Of a DNA stretch of 64,000 bases, positions 1 through 8,007 are shown in pieces. Within the stretch, counting starts at the first letter, position 1; every line of letters begins with the position of its first letter. Source of the stretch: Myxococcales bacterium (GTDB lineage Bacteria; Myxococcota_A; Polyangia; Polyangiales; Ga0077539). Below the pieces are notes generated by a model. The model was not told the origin of the DNA. It did no database searches and saw only the letters and a program-made list of their open reading frames with translations. A program made the translations under genes and the position numbers. The stretch is taken from NCBI GenBank assembly GCA_013298625.1, contig JAAFIF010000001.1, forward strand, positions 62,001-126,000. Direction: 5' to 3'.

Positions 1-792
1 GACTACGAGCACAGGGCGCTCTCGATGAGAGACGCCCGCGTGCGCGCGGCGCTGGCGGCGTACATGCGGGCGATCGTCACGCGTCGCAACACGATCACGG
101 GGAGGATCTACCGCGACGAGCCCACGATCCTCGCGTGGGAGCTCATGAACGAGCCGCGCGGGACCAACCTGCACGACCGGGGACGCACGTTCGCGGGGTT
201 CGTCCACGAGCTCGCGACGGCGGTCAAAGACGCGGGCGCGCGGCAGCTCGTGGTCGCAGGAGACGAGGGCTACGACAGCGATCCGCGCGGGTACGACACG
301 AGCTTCTGGAACCGGCTCGATGACCGGCTCATCAACGCGGCCCGCGGAGAGAGCTATCGACGGGTGGTCGAGGACCCAGCGATCGACGCGGCGACGGTGC
401 ACTGGTACCCGGATCACTGGAGGGTTCCTGCGGGGATCGCGCGCGAGGGCGGCGAGCGGTGGCTGCGCGAGCACGCGGCGATCGCGCTGGCCGCGGACAA
501 GCCGGTGCTCTTCGAAGAGTTCGGGCTGATGGCCCCGCGCCACCCGTCGTTGACCGAGCGCAGAGAGACGTACGAAGCGTGGTTTTCGACGGCGTTTTCG
601 CTGCCCAACGTCGCCGCCGCCATGCCCTGGGGCATGCACTGGAACCCCACTTTTCAAGAGCGCGACGGCTTCGAGTGGGGCGCGCGCGAGGGCGACGACG
701 ACCCCTACGCCGCCATCGTCCGGCGCTGGAGCGAGCGGTTCGCTCGAGACCGAAGCGCCACAGGCTGCACCCGCGAAGAGCGCGGACTGTGA
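1..792 (+). CDS. Glycoside hydrolase family 5 (mannanase-like), C-terminal part
   Basis: The reading frame is open from the first base, so the 5' end lies outside the window; the ATG at 25 is internal. The visible part is the C-terminal half of a (beta/alpha)8 glycosidase. The run [13 protein letters not shown] contains the Asn-Glu-Pro motif that carries the GH5 acid/base glutamate (about base 151), and KPVLFEEFG carries the nucleophile glutamate (bases 514-519). The conserved HWYPDHW segment also fits the active-site wall. The [19 protein letters not shown] context resembles family GH5_7 endo-beta-1,4-mannanases, which cleave beta-mannan, usually outside the cell. Family assignment is firm; substrate is inferred. 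A YebC gene follows 28 bp downstream on the same strand. Confidence 0.85.
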   Translation, partial: DYEHRALSMRDARVRAALAAYMRAIVTRRNTITGRIYRDEPTILAWELMNEPRGTNLHDRGRTFAGFVHELATAVKDAGARQLVVAGDEGYDSDPRGYDTSFWNRLDDRLINAARGESYRRVVEDPAIDAATVHWYPDHWRVPAGIAREGGERWLREHAAIALAADKPVLFEEFGLMAPRHPSLTERRETYEAWFSTAFSLPNVAAAMPWGMHWNPTFQERDGFEWGAREGDDDPYAAIVRRWSERFARDRSATGCTREERGL

Positions 793-820
793 TAAGAACG
801 GCCCCCTCGAAGAGACGCCA

Positions 821-1522
821 ATGGGAGCACAGTGGAAGCAGAAGGGCCGCGAAGCCAACGCCAACGCCAAAGGAAAGGTGATGGGCAAGCTCGCGAAAGA
901 GATCATGGTCGCCGCGCGAGACGGGGCTGACCCGTCGATGAACGCGCGCTTGCGCATGGCGGTCGAAGCCGCGCGCAAGGTCTCGATGACCAAGGACACG
1001 ATCGAGCGCGCGATCAAGAAGGGCTCTGGGCAGCTCGACGGCACGATCGTGTTCGAGACGGTGACGTACGAGGGGTTCACGCCTCACATGGTTCCGGTCA
1101 TCGTCGAGTGCCTGACGGACAACCGCAATCGCACGTCGTCCAACATCAAAGTGCTGTTTCGCAAGGGACAGCTCGCGACGAGCGGCGCGATCTCGTGGGA
1201 CTTCGATCGCCTCGGCGCGATCGAAGCGACGCCTCCCGCGGCGGGCACCGACGCCGACGAAGCCGCGATCGAAGCGGGCGCGCAGGACCTCGAAGCCGGC
1301 GACGACGGGCAGACGATCTTCTACACCGCGCCGACGGAGCTCGACCTGGTCAGCAAGGCCCTCGCCGAGCGCAAGTGGACCGTCACCTCGTCGAAGCTCA
1401 TCTGGAAGGCGAAGAACCCCGTCGCCGTCGACGACGAGGCCAAGCGCGGCGAGGTCGAAGCGTTCTTGAGCGCCATCGACGAGGACGACGACGTGCAGAC
1501 CCTGTTCGTCGGGATCGCCTGA
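821..1522 (+). CDS. yebC: YebC/PmpR (TACO1) family regulator
   Basis: This 233-residue protein has the family hallmark N-terminus ([20 protein letters not shown]) and the helical segment with [20 protein letters not shown], followed by KGSGQLDG and [19 protein letters not shown]. Length is typical for the family (about 240). YebC proteins were described as DNA-binding regulators; the mitochondrial homologue TACO1 and recent bacterial work link the family to translation, including polyproline stalling. The start at 821 is fixed by the conserved N-terminus. The acidic C-terminus ends 25 bp before the convergent neighbour. In many bacteria yebC sits beside ruvC; here it does not. Confidence 0.95.
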   Translation: MGAQWKQKGREANANAKGKVMGKLAKEIMVAARDGADPSMNARLRMAVEAARKVSMTKDTIERAIKKGSGQLDGTIVFETVTYEGFTPHMVPVIVECLTDNRNRTSSNIKVLFRKGQLATSGAISWDFDRLGAIEATPPAAGTDADEAAIEAGAQDLEAGDDGQTIFYTAPTELDLVSKALAERKWTVTSSKLIWKAKNPVAVDDEAKRGEVEAFLSAIDEDDDVQTLFVGIA

Positions 1523-1547
1523 AATCCCAGCGTATTCGCTGCCTCGA

Positions 1548-2357
1548 TCAGTTCGAGAAGATCACGCGACCGAAGCGCGGGGCGAAGTGAAAGTTGCCCT
1601 GACCGAGCGTCGGTGACCACGCCAGCGAGTCGCTCTGACCGTCGCGAAACGAGTACACGTTCATCCGCCAGTAGTCGCCCGCGCGCGGCGGAACCGCGGT
1701 GCGTCCTGCGCCGTCGAAATCGCTCCACGGGATGGCCATCTCGATCACGTAGCGCCGTCCGCGGGTGATCACCGCGCGCGTCTGCATGTGCGTGGCCCAC
1801 TCCTGGTGGCCGAACAATCGCTGCCCGCCCGGCCCCTGCGTGATGGGCTGATTGTAGTCGTCGAAGCGCGTCTCCCAGCGCGCGCCCGACGGGTCCACTT
1901 GGAGCTCGTAGTAGTGGGTGTTGTTGCTCGGATCGCCGGGCTGAATCATCAGCTCGACCGCGCTGGCGCGCTCCCACAGGTGCGGGTCCGTGTCCGTCGG
2001 CGAGAAGGGCGTCTGCGGATCGGCGTCGTAGATGTTGGCGCCGACGTACAAGTGCTGCTCGTCCCAGAGAAAGCGCACCGCGCCGTTGACCCGCGAGCGC
2101 ATCTCGGGCCGCCCCGTACCGGGGTGCACGAGCGCGCCCGTGGTGCCCGCTTCGCGCCACTGAAGCTCGTCCATCACGCCGTTGATCGTGATGGTCCCTG
2201 GGCGGACCTTCTTCACTTCGAGCGACGGGAGGCGACCGTCCGAGCGGATCTTGACGGGCTCGTTGCCTTCGCCGGGCCCCGCGGCGGGCCCGCGGTTCTT
2301 GCAGGCGAAAGAGAGCGTGAGCGTGAGCGCGAGCGCGAGCGTGTGTCGATGATCCAT
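1548..2357 (-). CDS. Lipoprotein with CBM9/DOMON-like carbohydrate-binding domain
   Basis: From the ATG at 2357 the product has 269 residues. It begins with a hydrophobic signal and a lipobox-like LSFAC, with Cys19 as the likely lipidated residue. The open frame runs further upstream to 2582, but that part reads as the antisense of the next gene. The core reads like a family 9 carbohydrate-binding fold: GTITINGVMDELQW is the typical opening strand, followed by VRFLWDEQHLYVGANIYD, ELMIQPGD and YVIEMAIPWSDF. Such domains bind sugars or haem in exported proteins. No catalytic domain is present. It lies downstream of a small lipoprotein gene and an outer-membrane gene on the same strand. Confidence 0.7.
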   Translation of the reverse strand: MDHRHTLALALTLTLSFACKNRGPAAGPGEGNEPVKIRSDGRLPSLEVKKVRPGTITINGVMDELQWREAGTTGALVHPGTGRPEMRSRVNGAVRFLWDEQHLYVGANIYDADPQTPFSPTDTDPHLWERASAVELMIQPGDPSNNTHYYELQVDPSGARWETRFDDYNQPITQGPGGQRLFGHQEWATHMQTRAVITRGRRYVIEMAIPWSDFDGAGRTAVPPRAGDYWRMNVYSFRDGQSDSLAWSPTLGQGNFHFAPRFGRVIFSN

Positions 2358-2395
2358 CGCGAGCGCGAAGGTACAACAACTGCGCGCCGCGATGA

Positions 2396-2710
2396 CTACC
2401 GCACCGCGCCCGCGTCGGGGCCGCACGAGCGCGAGCAGTCGTCCACCTCGCCGCAGGTGCGCGCGCCGCGATAGCACTGCGTCACGCGCGCAAACGACGC
2501 GCTGTCGACGGTGCGCTGCCACTCGCTGTACGCGCTCTCGCACTCGGCCACGGGGCAGTTGATCGCGCGGAGATTGGCGCACACGTCCGCGGCAGAGGCG
2601 GGCGTCGCGGCGGCGCTACCGCGGCAGACAGGCGCGGCGTCGGGCGCGCACGCCGAGAGCAGCGAGAGCGCCGAGAGCGCGATCCATCGCAGCGAGAATG
2701 CGATTTTCAC
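2396..2710 (-). CDS. Small cysteine-rich lipoprotein
   Basis: This 104-residue product starts at a GTG (2710) that overlaps the stop of the upstream gene by 4 bp (GTGA), implying translational coupling. The N-terminus is a clear lipoprotein signal: a basic start, a hydrophobic stretch and the lipobox LLSAC. The mature part has eight further cysteines after the lipobox (for example CPVAEC, TCGEVDDCSRSCG), suggesting a disulphide-rich periplasmic or surface domain. No family is recognised. Confidence 0.65.
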   Translation of the reverse strand: MKIAFSLRWIALSALSLLSACAPDAAPVCRGSAAATPASAADVCANLRAINCPVAECESAYSEWQRTVDSASFARVTQCYRGARTCGEVDDCSRSCGPDAGAVR

Positions 2711-4332
2711 TCCATGCCCCCAGAGTATCCCAGCGTCGCTTGCACGTCGTTGGTGACGGCGAAGGCGCCGTCGTCACCGAGGTTCCACCGGCGGTCGTAG
2801 CGCGCGAGGAGGTAGATGTTGGACAGCGGGTTGTTGCGACGTCGCTGCGGGTCTTGGGGGCCCATGAAGAGCTGAGCGAACACGCGGACGAGCGTCCCGT
2901 CGACGGAGAACAAGTCCGTGATCCCGTCGAAATTGCGGCGCACGAGCTGCGCCCCGGCGACGAGCTGTTCGAGCTGCACCGGGCCGACGTTGAGCAACAC
3001 CGTCGCGTCCGCGCGGCGCTCGGTGTCCTCGAAGTAGAGCGAGATGGGCAGCGACGAGCGTTGCGTGCGACTGAGGGGGATCGGGATGTTCACGCTCGCG
3101 AACGCGCGGTAGCCGTGCGAGCGGCCCTCGGGCTGCGCGAGCGCGTAGCCGAGCTTGGTCGTGACGAGCGAGGCGTTTCCCAAGATCGATTGCAGGTCCG
3201 CCGTGAGCGCGAACTGCTGGCTGTTGGTGCCGTAGTTCGCGTCGAAGTAGCCAGGCACGTAGCGGTTGCCCACGCTGCGATAGTCGCCGCCGACGCGGAT
3301 GTCCCAGCCGTCCTGACGGTTCACCGCGACGAAGCGCACCGCGGCGTTGACCATGTCCATGTCGTTGACGGCCAAGAAGCGGTCGTAGTTGACCGCGCCG
3401 TACACGCCGAAGCGCCAGGGGCTCGACCCGTCGCCGAAGCCAAAAATGTAGAGGTAGTGCAGGTCGAAGCCGAGCGCGCCGACGGGCTTTCCGTTGAAGC
3501 GCAGGTTGCTCTGCGCGTCGACGATGGGCCGCCCGAACGCGCTCTGCACGGAGAGCGGAGCGTCGAGGTCGCCCATCGCCGTGACGCCGAGCTCGAGCTC
3601 GTCGGGGCGGTTGTCCCAGCTCCAGTCCTGGTTTCTTCCCGAGAAAATCTGCAGCGGCCAGAGCGAGAGCCGACCGCCGGTGACGCGCGGACGCGTGATG
3701 TCGTCGACGAAGTGGTGCAGCTTGAACCAGTCCCACAGCTCGAAATTGCTCGCGACGCCCATCGCGGGATGGTCGGGGTCGAACGAGCTGCGAAAGCCGT
3801 TGACGAGGGTGCCTTCTGCGAAGGTCAAGCCGTTGACGGGCGCGAATCGCGTGGAGAAATACAGGCGATTGAACTGCCTACCCGAGTGAGCGTACGGCTG
3901 GCACGCCGGGTCGAAGCGGTCCGCGGGGCGGTCGTAGTCGCCGAGGTCCAAGCGAAGGCACTGAGGGATGCGCGCGATGTCGCGCAGCTCGTCCCAGTCG
4001 CGCTCGCGCAGACCGAGGCGCGAGGTGCTGATGCGCAACGGGCCGGCGATGCCGAAGCGAAAGTTCCACACGCGCAGCAGTGCCTGGGCGTTGACCGAGA
4101 CGAAGTCCTGCTCTTCGATGCGCGCGTAGCCCACGTCGCCGCCCGCACGAAACGCCACGTAGCGCTCTTCGTCGGCCCCGCCCGGGCTCGCGTTTGCGGC
4201 GCTCGCGCTCGGGCCGGACGGCGGCTGTGCGGCCTGAGCCGGCTCTTGCGCAAACGACTGGGCGCGCCCGACGGCGCTGGTACAGCACAGCGCGAGCCCG
4301 AAGCTCGCAGCGCGGATGCGTGGCGAATGCAT
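2707..4332 (-). CDS. Exported protein, probable outer-membrane beta-barrel
   Basis: The 541-residue product has a cleavable signal peptide ending near AVGRAQS and a low-complexity Ala/Pro/Ser linker to about residue 55. After this come many short alternating hydrophobic/polar strands with aromatic ends (VWNFRFGIAGPL, WRFGVYGAVNYD, DGWDIRVGGDYR), as in an outer-membrane barrel. No named family was recognised, and it does not end in the usual C-terminal Phe. It is the first gene of a group with the small lipoprotein (4-bp overlap) and the CBM9-like lipoprotein. An 18-bp perfect palindrome lies 23 bp upstream of its start. A surface-located complex is inferred. Confidence 0.55.
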   Translation of the reverse strand: MHSPRIRAASFGLALCCTSAVGRAQSFAQEPAQAAQPPSGPSASAANASPGGADEERYVAFRAGGDVGYARIEEQDFVSVNAQALLRVWNFRFGIAGPLRISTSRLGLRERDWDELRDIARIPQCLRLDLGDYDRPADRFDPACQPYAHSGRQFNRLYFSTRFAPVNGLTFAEGTLVNGFRSSFDPDHPAMGVASNFELWDWFKLHHFVDDITRPRVTGGRLSLWPLQIFSGRNQDWSWDNRPDELELGVTAMGDLDAPLSVQSAFGRPIVDAQSNLRFNGKPVGALGFDLHYLYIFGFGDGSSPWRFGVYGAVNYDRFLAVNDMDMVNAAVRFVAVNRQDGWDIRVGGDYRSVGNRYVPGYFDANYGTNSQQFALTADLQSILGNASLVTTKLGYALAQPEGRSHGYRAFASVNIPIPLSRTQRSSLPISLYFEDTERRADATVLLNVGPVQLEQLVAGAQLVRRNFDGITDLFSVDGTLVRVFAQLFMGPQDPQRRRNNPLSNIYLLARYDRRWNLGDDGAFAVTNDVQATLGYSGGME

Positions 4333-4354
4333 ACCCTCGGATCACTCCTGTCGC

Positions 4355-4372
4355 GGCGCTCGCGCGAGCGCC
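4355..4372. repeat. 18-bp perfect palindrome upstream of the outer-membrane gene
   Basis: GGCGCTCGCGCGAGCGCC equals its own reverse complement. It lies 23 bp before the ATG at 4332, in the leader of the minus-strand gene, and could be an operator or an mRNA hairpin near the ribosome site. Given the base composition, chance cannot be excluded. Confidence 0.4.
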
Positions 4373-4464
4373 ATCGGCCGCGCGCAACGCCGCCGAACGC
4401 GATGGGACGGTACGCCCCCGCGAACGATTTGATCCCCCGGTGATTTTGTTTTTGCCCGAAGCGC

Positions 4465-4887
4465 TCAGGTCGTCGACGGCGAGACCCGGTCGACCACCCA
4501 GATCCCCACCAGCATTGCGGCGACGAACGCCACGATCGGCAGCGAGCCCGTCGCCAACGAGACCAGCGCCGGCCCCGGGCACAGCCCGCCGACGCCCCAT
4601 CCCACGCCGAAGAGCACCGAGCCGCCGACGAGCCGGCCGTCGATCGCCTTCGGCTTGGGCTCGTGCAACGTCGCGTCGAACAGCGGCCTGCCGCGGCGAC
4701 GAACGAGCGCCACGATCGGCGCCATCACTGCGATCGCGCCGCCCATCACGAAGGCGAGCGACGGGTCCCAGCGCCCCGAGACATCGAGAAAGCCCTGCAC
4801 TTTCGCTGGGTGCGTCATGCCCGAGAGCACGAGCCCCGCGCTGAAGAGCACGCCCGAGACGAAGGCCACCACCGTGCGAGCGTTCAC
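4465..4887 (-). CDS. YeeE/YedE-type membrane protein, half-transporter B
   Basis: The start is the GTG at 4887 (140 residues). It is preceded by a very strong GGAGGAGGT ribosome site and overlaps the stop of the upstream partner by 4 bp. The protein has about four membrane segments and the signature GVGWGVGGLCPGPALV, whose cysteine is a conserved feature of the YeeE/YedE family. This is the second half of a split transporter of the sort found beside sulfide and sulfur-oxidation genes. YeeE (TsuA) imports thiosulfate, so transport of a sulfur compound is inferred. Members with this two-gene layout are about 140 residues each, as here. Confidence 0.85.
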   Translation of the reverse strand: MNARTVVAFVSGVLFSAGLVLSGMTHPAKVQGFLDVSGRWDPSLAFVMGGAIAVMAPIVALVRRRGRPLFDATLHEPKPKAIDGRLVGGSVLFGVGWGVGGLCPGPALVSLATGSLPIVAFVAAMLVGIWVVDRVSPSTT

Positions 4888-5327
4888 TGCGCACCTCCTC
4901 CACGCGCGTGCGTGACGAACACCGTGAGCCCCGCGGCGAGCATGAACGTCGCGACCGCGACCAGCGACCGCGGCGACAAGCGCGAGAGGCCCGAAACGCC
5001 GTGGCCCGACGTGCAGCCGTTGGCGAAGCGCGTCCCCACGCCCACCAGAAGCCCCGCGACGATCAGCGTGGGCAGCGACACCGCCGGAGCGGACATCGAC
5101 GTCGGCGCCACCAGCGCGAGCAGCACCGCCGAGCCGAGCAGCCCAAGCGCGAACGCCGCGCGCCACGACCGGTCGGCGCGCGCGGACCGCGGCAACAGCC
5201 CCGCAGCGACCCCGGTGATCCCGGCGATGCGCCCGCTGCCAGCGAAGAGCAGGGCCGAGGCCGCGCCGATCAAGAGACCGCCCGCGAGCGAGCGAACTGG
5301 AGTAAACGAAGCCAGATCGACAGTCAC
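4884..5327 (-). CDS. YeeE/YedE-type membrane protein, half-transporter A
   Basis: Two GTG starts are possible, 5345 and 5327. The second is preferred because GAGGAG (5338-5343) sits 10 nt before it; it gives 147 residues. The product has about four membrane helices and the family signature GTRFANGCTSGHGVSGLSRL, whose cysteine lines the sulfur-compound path in YeeE. It is translationally coupled (4-bp overlap) to the B half. A three-copy repeat covers its promoter region, so control by a sulfur- or redox-responsive repressor is plausible, but no regulator gene is adjacent. Confidence 0.85.
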   Translation of the reverse strand: MTVDLASFTPVRSLAGGLLIGAASALLFAGSGRIAGITGVAAGLLPRSARADRSWRAAFALGLLGSAVLLALVAPTSMSAPAVSLPTLIVAGLLVGVGTRFANGCTSGHGVSGLSRLSPRSLVAVATFMLAAGLTVFVTHARGGGAQ

Positions 5328-5340
5328 AGCGCGGGTGCTC

Positions 5341-5397
5341 CTCACTCGAGTCGAGCGAACGACTTCACTAGAGTAGAGAAGCGTTCACAAGAGTGGA
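5341..5397. promoter_or_regulatory. Three-copy repeat, candidate operator of the YeeE/YedE pair
   Basis: Three related 14-mers lie in tandem upstream of the transporter pair: CTCACTCGAGTCGA (5341-5354), TTCACTAGAGTAGA (5364-5377) and TTCACAAGAGTGGA (5384-5397). The last two match at 12 of 14 positions and are exactly 20 bp apart, about two helical turns. Each centres on ACTCGAGT or a variant, a palindromic core. This spacing suits cooperative binding of a small dimeric repressor. Binding is inferred. Confidence 0.45.
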
Positions 5398-5477
5398 TAG
5401 CGCCATTGCGAGGGCACCGCAAGCGAGGCGCCTTTCTAGGAGGCGAGCGCGCTGGCACTTAGGCTACTGTACAAACT

Positions 5478-5822
5478 GTGCGAGCTCCGTCGGTCATCCA
5501 GCTGCGAGACGGCTATGTGTTCGTCGCCATGTTCGGGCGACTCGAGACGCTCACCGAGGTGCTGGCCGAGCAGCGAGCGATCGTTGGCGCCTGCGCGAAG
5601 CGAGGCGATCGACGGGTGCTCTTCGACAACCGCGCGACGCTCGCGCCGAGCGAAGCGCTGCGCGACGCCATGTTCGAGTGGGCCGCGAGCTTCGAGCGCT
5701 CGGCGCTGCTGCTCGAGTCCGAAATGGCCGCGGTGCGAACGAACATGTGGGCCGTCTCGAAGCGCGCGTCGGTGCGCGCGTTTCACGACGAGCAGCTCGC
5801 GATCCACTGGCTCTGCCGCTGA
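5478..5822 (+). CDS. Unknown 114-residue protein
   Basis: It begins at GTG 5478 and ends directly against the convergent gene. The sequence reads as a compact alpha/beta domain: an opening strand pair (VIQLRDGYVFVAMFG), a helix (LTEVLAEQRAIVGAC), a strand ending in LFDNRATL, then helices. This resembles the SpoIIAA-like/STAS-type small domains common in myxobacteria, but no diagnostic motif was found. It is transcribed divergently from the YeeE/YedE pair, so the 5328-5477 region, including the repeat array, may serve both. Confidence 0.5.
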   Translation: MRAPSVIQLRDGYVFVAMFGRLETLTEVLAEQRAIVGACAKRGDRRVLFDNRATLAPSEALRDAMFEWAASFERSALLLESEMAAVRTNMWAVSKRASVRAFHDEQLAIHWLCR

Positions 5823-6833
5823 TCAAGCGAGCGTGAGCTGCTCGGAGCCCGCGAGCGCGTTGGCCCGATCGAGCACGGGCTCGAGCTCGCACACATCGTC
5901 GATGAATCGAACGCCGCTCCACGAAGGGTCCGCGACGATGCGCTCGACCATGGCGGCGATGGCCCACGCGCCGGCCATCATTCCGTCCGACGCGAGCACG
6001 CGGCGTTCGACGGCGCCGCCCTCACCTTCAGCGCGCGCGTACAGCTCGACGCGACTCGCCACCGACGAGAGCACCCATCGGCGCAGCACCGTGAAATACC
6101 CGCGCATCAACGCACGCCCCAGGGACGTGCGGCCCACCCACGCAGGCATCCACCGAAACGACGGGACGAGCAGCCCTGGCCGCGGAGCAAACAGCACGTC
6201 GATGTCCTCGGCGCCGGTGCTCTCGCGCAGCATGTACGCCTCGGCGAAGGGCGCTACGAGCGTGCTGCGCTTCGCCGCGCCGAAGTCCACGCGCGGCCCC
6301 GCGAGCATGCGCGGGTGCTCGACGCGCTGACCGCCGCGCCACGTGACAGCGGGAGCGCGCAGCGACTGAACCATCAGCTCGATCGTCCCAGCGCCGGCCC
6401 CAGAAAACGGGCTCGACGAGACCGCGAGCCGCACGCTGCGGGGGCGGCCGACGCTCGTGGCCACGGCGCGCGCGAGCAGGTTCGAGACGCCCGTGAAGAT
6501 CCCTCCGCCGAGCACGAGGCGCCCAGATGTACCGCGAAATCGCTGGTGCAATCGCTGGACGCACGCCGCGTCCGACGTGGTCTCGACCACTGTCACGCCG
6601 CGCTGCAAGCAGCGCTCGATGAGCTCGTCGGGGGGCGTCGTCGTGGCGTCGGACACGTCCACGACCACGGCGCTGTCGTCGAGTCGCGCGAACGTCTCGG
6701 GCCGCGTCGCGTCGACGGAGACCGGCGCGCGTCGCGACGCCGCTTGCACTTCGATTCCGGGCACCCGACCGAGCGCAGCGACCGTGCGACGGCCGAGATA
6801 TCCAGTACCCCCGAGGACGCGAACGAGCAGCAT
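5823..6833 (-). CDS. NAD(P)-binding oxidoreductase, saccharopine-dehydrogenase-like
   Basis: The start at ATG 6833 (336 residues) is set by the Rossmann opening MLLVRVLGGTGYLGRR, with GGTGYLG as the dinucleotide-binding glycine motif. The first about 130 residues form the Rossmann fold, including a strand ending VVVDVSDATTTPPDELI. The rest matches the general layout of saccharopine-dehydrogenase-like or short-chain-like epimerase proteins with a large substrate domain. The substrate is unknown. It follows chrA by 37 bp on the same strand and may be the last gene of that operon. Confidence 0.6.
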   Translation of the reverse strand: MLLVRVLGGTGYLGRRTVAALGRVPGIEVQAASRRAPVSVDATRPETFARLDDSAVVVDVSDATTTPPDELIERCLQRGVTVVETTSDAACVQRLHQRFRGTSGRLVLGGGIFTGVSNLLARAVATSVGRPRSVRLAVSSSPFSGAGAGTIELMVQSLRAPAVTWRGGQRVEHPRMLAGPRVDFGAAKRSTLVAPFAEAYMLRESTGAEDIDVLFAPRPGLLVPSFRWMPAWVGRTSLGRALMRGYFTVLRRWVLSSVASRVELYARAEGEGGAVERRVLASDGMMAGAWAIAAMVERIVADPSWSGVRFIDDVCELEPVLDRANALAGSEQLTLA

Positions 6834-6870
6834 CACCGCGGTCGATAGGGGCGTTTTCGACGAAAGAAAG

Positions 6871-8007
6871 CTACCGCGAAGAGAGCGCGCCGAGGACCGC
6901 CCCTGCGACGATGAGCCACGTGGCGTTGAGCTCGAACCGCACGAGCAGCGCGAGGCTCGACACAGCGATCGCCGCGGTCGACACATCGACGACCGAAGCC
7001 CTCGCGAGCTGCGCGGCGACCACCACCATGAGCGCCATCGAGGCGACGTTGACCCCGTCCAGAAACGCCGCAGCCTTCGCAGAGCTGCGCACGCGCCGCA
7101 CGAGCGGCCCGCTCAGCGCCACGAACACAAACGCAGGAAGAAAGATCCCGACCGTCGCGACGATCGCGCCCCACGGCCCGGCGAGCACATACCCGATGAA
7201 CGTCGCCGTGGTGAACACCGGGCCGGGCGTCACTTGCCCGACGGCGATCGCGTCCATGAGCTGCGCTTCAGTGAGCCAGCGCAGCCGGTGGACGAGGTCC
7301 GCCCGCAGAAACGCCAACAGCACGTACCCGCTGCCGAAGAGCACCGCGCCGGTCTTGGCGAACACCGCGAAGAGCGAGGGCAGCGTCACCGTCTGCGCGC
7401 TCGCAGAGAGCGCGATCACGGGGAGCATGGGCGCGATCTGCGAGAGTTTTTGCGGCTCGTCCGCGCGCTTTTCGGGTGCGCTCATCCCGACGTGCGCGAG
7501 CCCTGCGAGCACGATCACCGCGAGCTCGTGCACGCCCGCGACGCACAGGCCGACCGAGACCGCGGCCAGCGCGCGCAGCCTCGCGCTCTTCGCGGCCTTG
7601 GGCGCGAGCGCCCAGATCGCCTGCAGGACGACGGCTACCATCACCGGCTTCACGCCGTACAAGACCCCGGTCACCGCAGGAATCGACCGGTATTTCACGT
7701 ACGCCCACCCCATCGCCGCAGTGATCACCATCGCGGGCACGATGAACGCGGTCCCCGCCACGAGCAGCCCGACGAAGCCGCGTCGCTCGTGCCCCACGTG
7801 CATGGCGAGCTCGGTCGAGTTGGGGCCAGGGATGAGGTTGACCGCGCCCATCAAATCAAGAAAGCGCTCTTCGCTGAGCCACTTGCGCCGCGCGACGACC
7901 TCGCGGTGGATCATCGCCGTGTGCGCCGCGGGGCCGCCGAACGACGTCGCTCCGAGGCGAAAGAACAGCGCCGCGAGGGACGCGAGCGAGGTGCGCTCGT
8001 CGCTCAC
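6871..8007 (-). CDS. chrA: ChrA-type chromate ion transporter
   Basis: The start is GTG 8007, in a GTGA overlap with the hydroxylase gene upstream, giving 378 residues. Both CHR domains are visible. The first has RLGATSFGGPAAHTAMIHRE and LIPGPNSTELAMHVG; the second has FAKTGAVLFGSGYVLLAFL and VGQVTPGPVFTTATFIGY. The paired PGP motifs and about 10-12 hydrophobic segments are characteristic of the long, two-domain CHR family. ChrA exports chromate in resistant bacteria; many chromosomal members have no proven substrate, so the transport role here is inferred. Tight coupling to a fatty-acid-hydroxylase-like gene is unusual. Confidence 0.9.
   Translation of the reverse strand: MSDERTSLASLAALFFRLGATSFGGPAAHTAMIHREVVARRKWLSEERFLDLMGAVNLIPGPNSTELAMHVGHERRGFVGLLVAGTAFIVPAMVITAAMGWAYVKYRSIPAVTGVLYGVKPVMVAVVLQAIWALAPKAAKSARLRALAAVSVGLCVAGVHELAVIVLAGLAHVGMSAPEKRADEPQKLSQIAPMLPVIALSASAQTVTLPSLFAVFAKTGAVLFGSGYVLLAFLRADLVHRLRWLTEAQLMDAIAVGQVTPGPVFTTATFIGYVLAGPWGAIVATVGIFLPAFVFVALSGPLVRRVRSSAKAAAFLDGVNVASMALMVVVAAQLARASVVDVSTAAIAVSSLALLVRFELNATWLIVAGAVLGALSSR

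Noticed and set aside
1528..1541. CAGCG-TATT-CGCTG as a bidirectional terminator between yebC and the lipoprotein gene
   Set aside because: Only five base pairs and no T-run; too weak to list.
2698..4443. Long plus-strand open frame opposite the outer-membrane protein
   Set aside because: Val/Ala/Glu/Arg-rich antisense shadow without motifs; the minus-strand product has a signal peptide and strand pattern.
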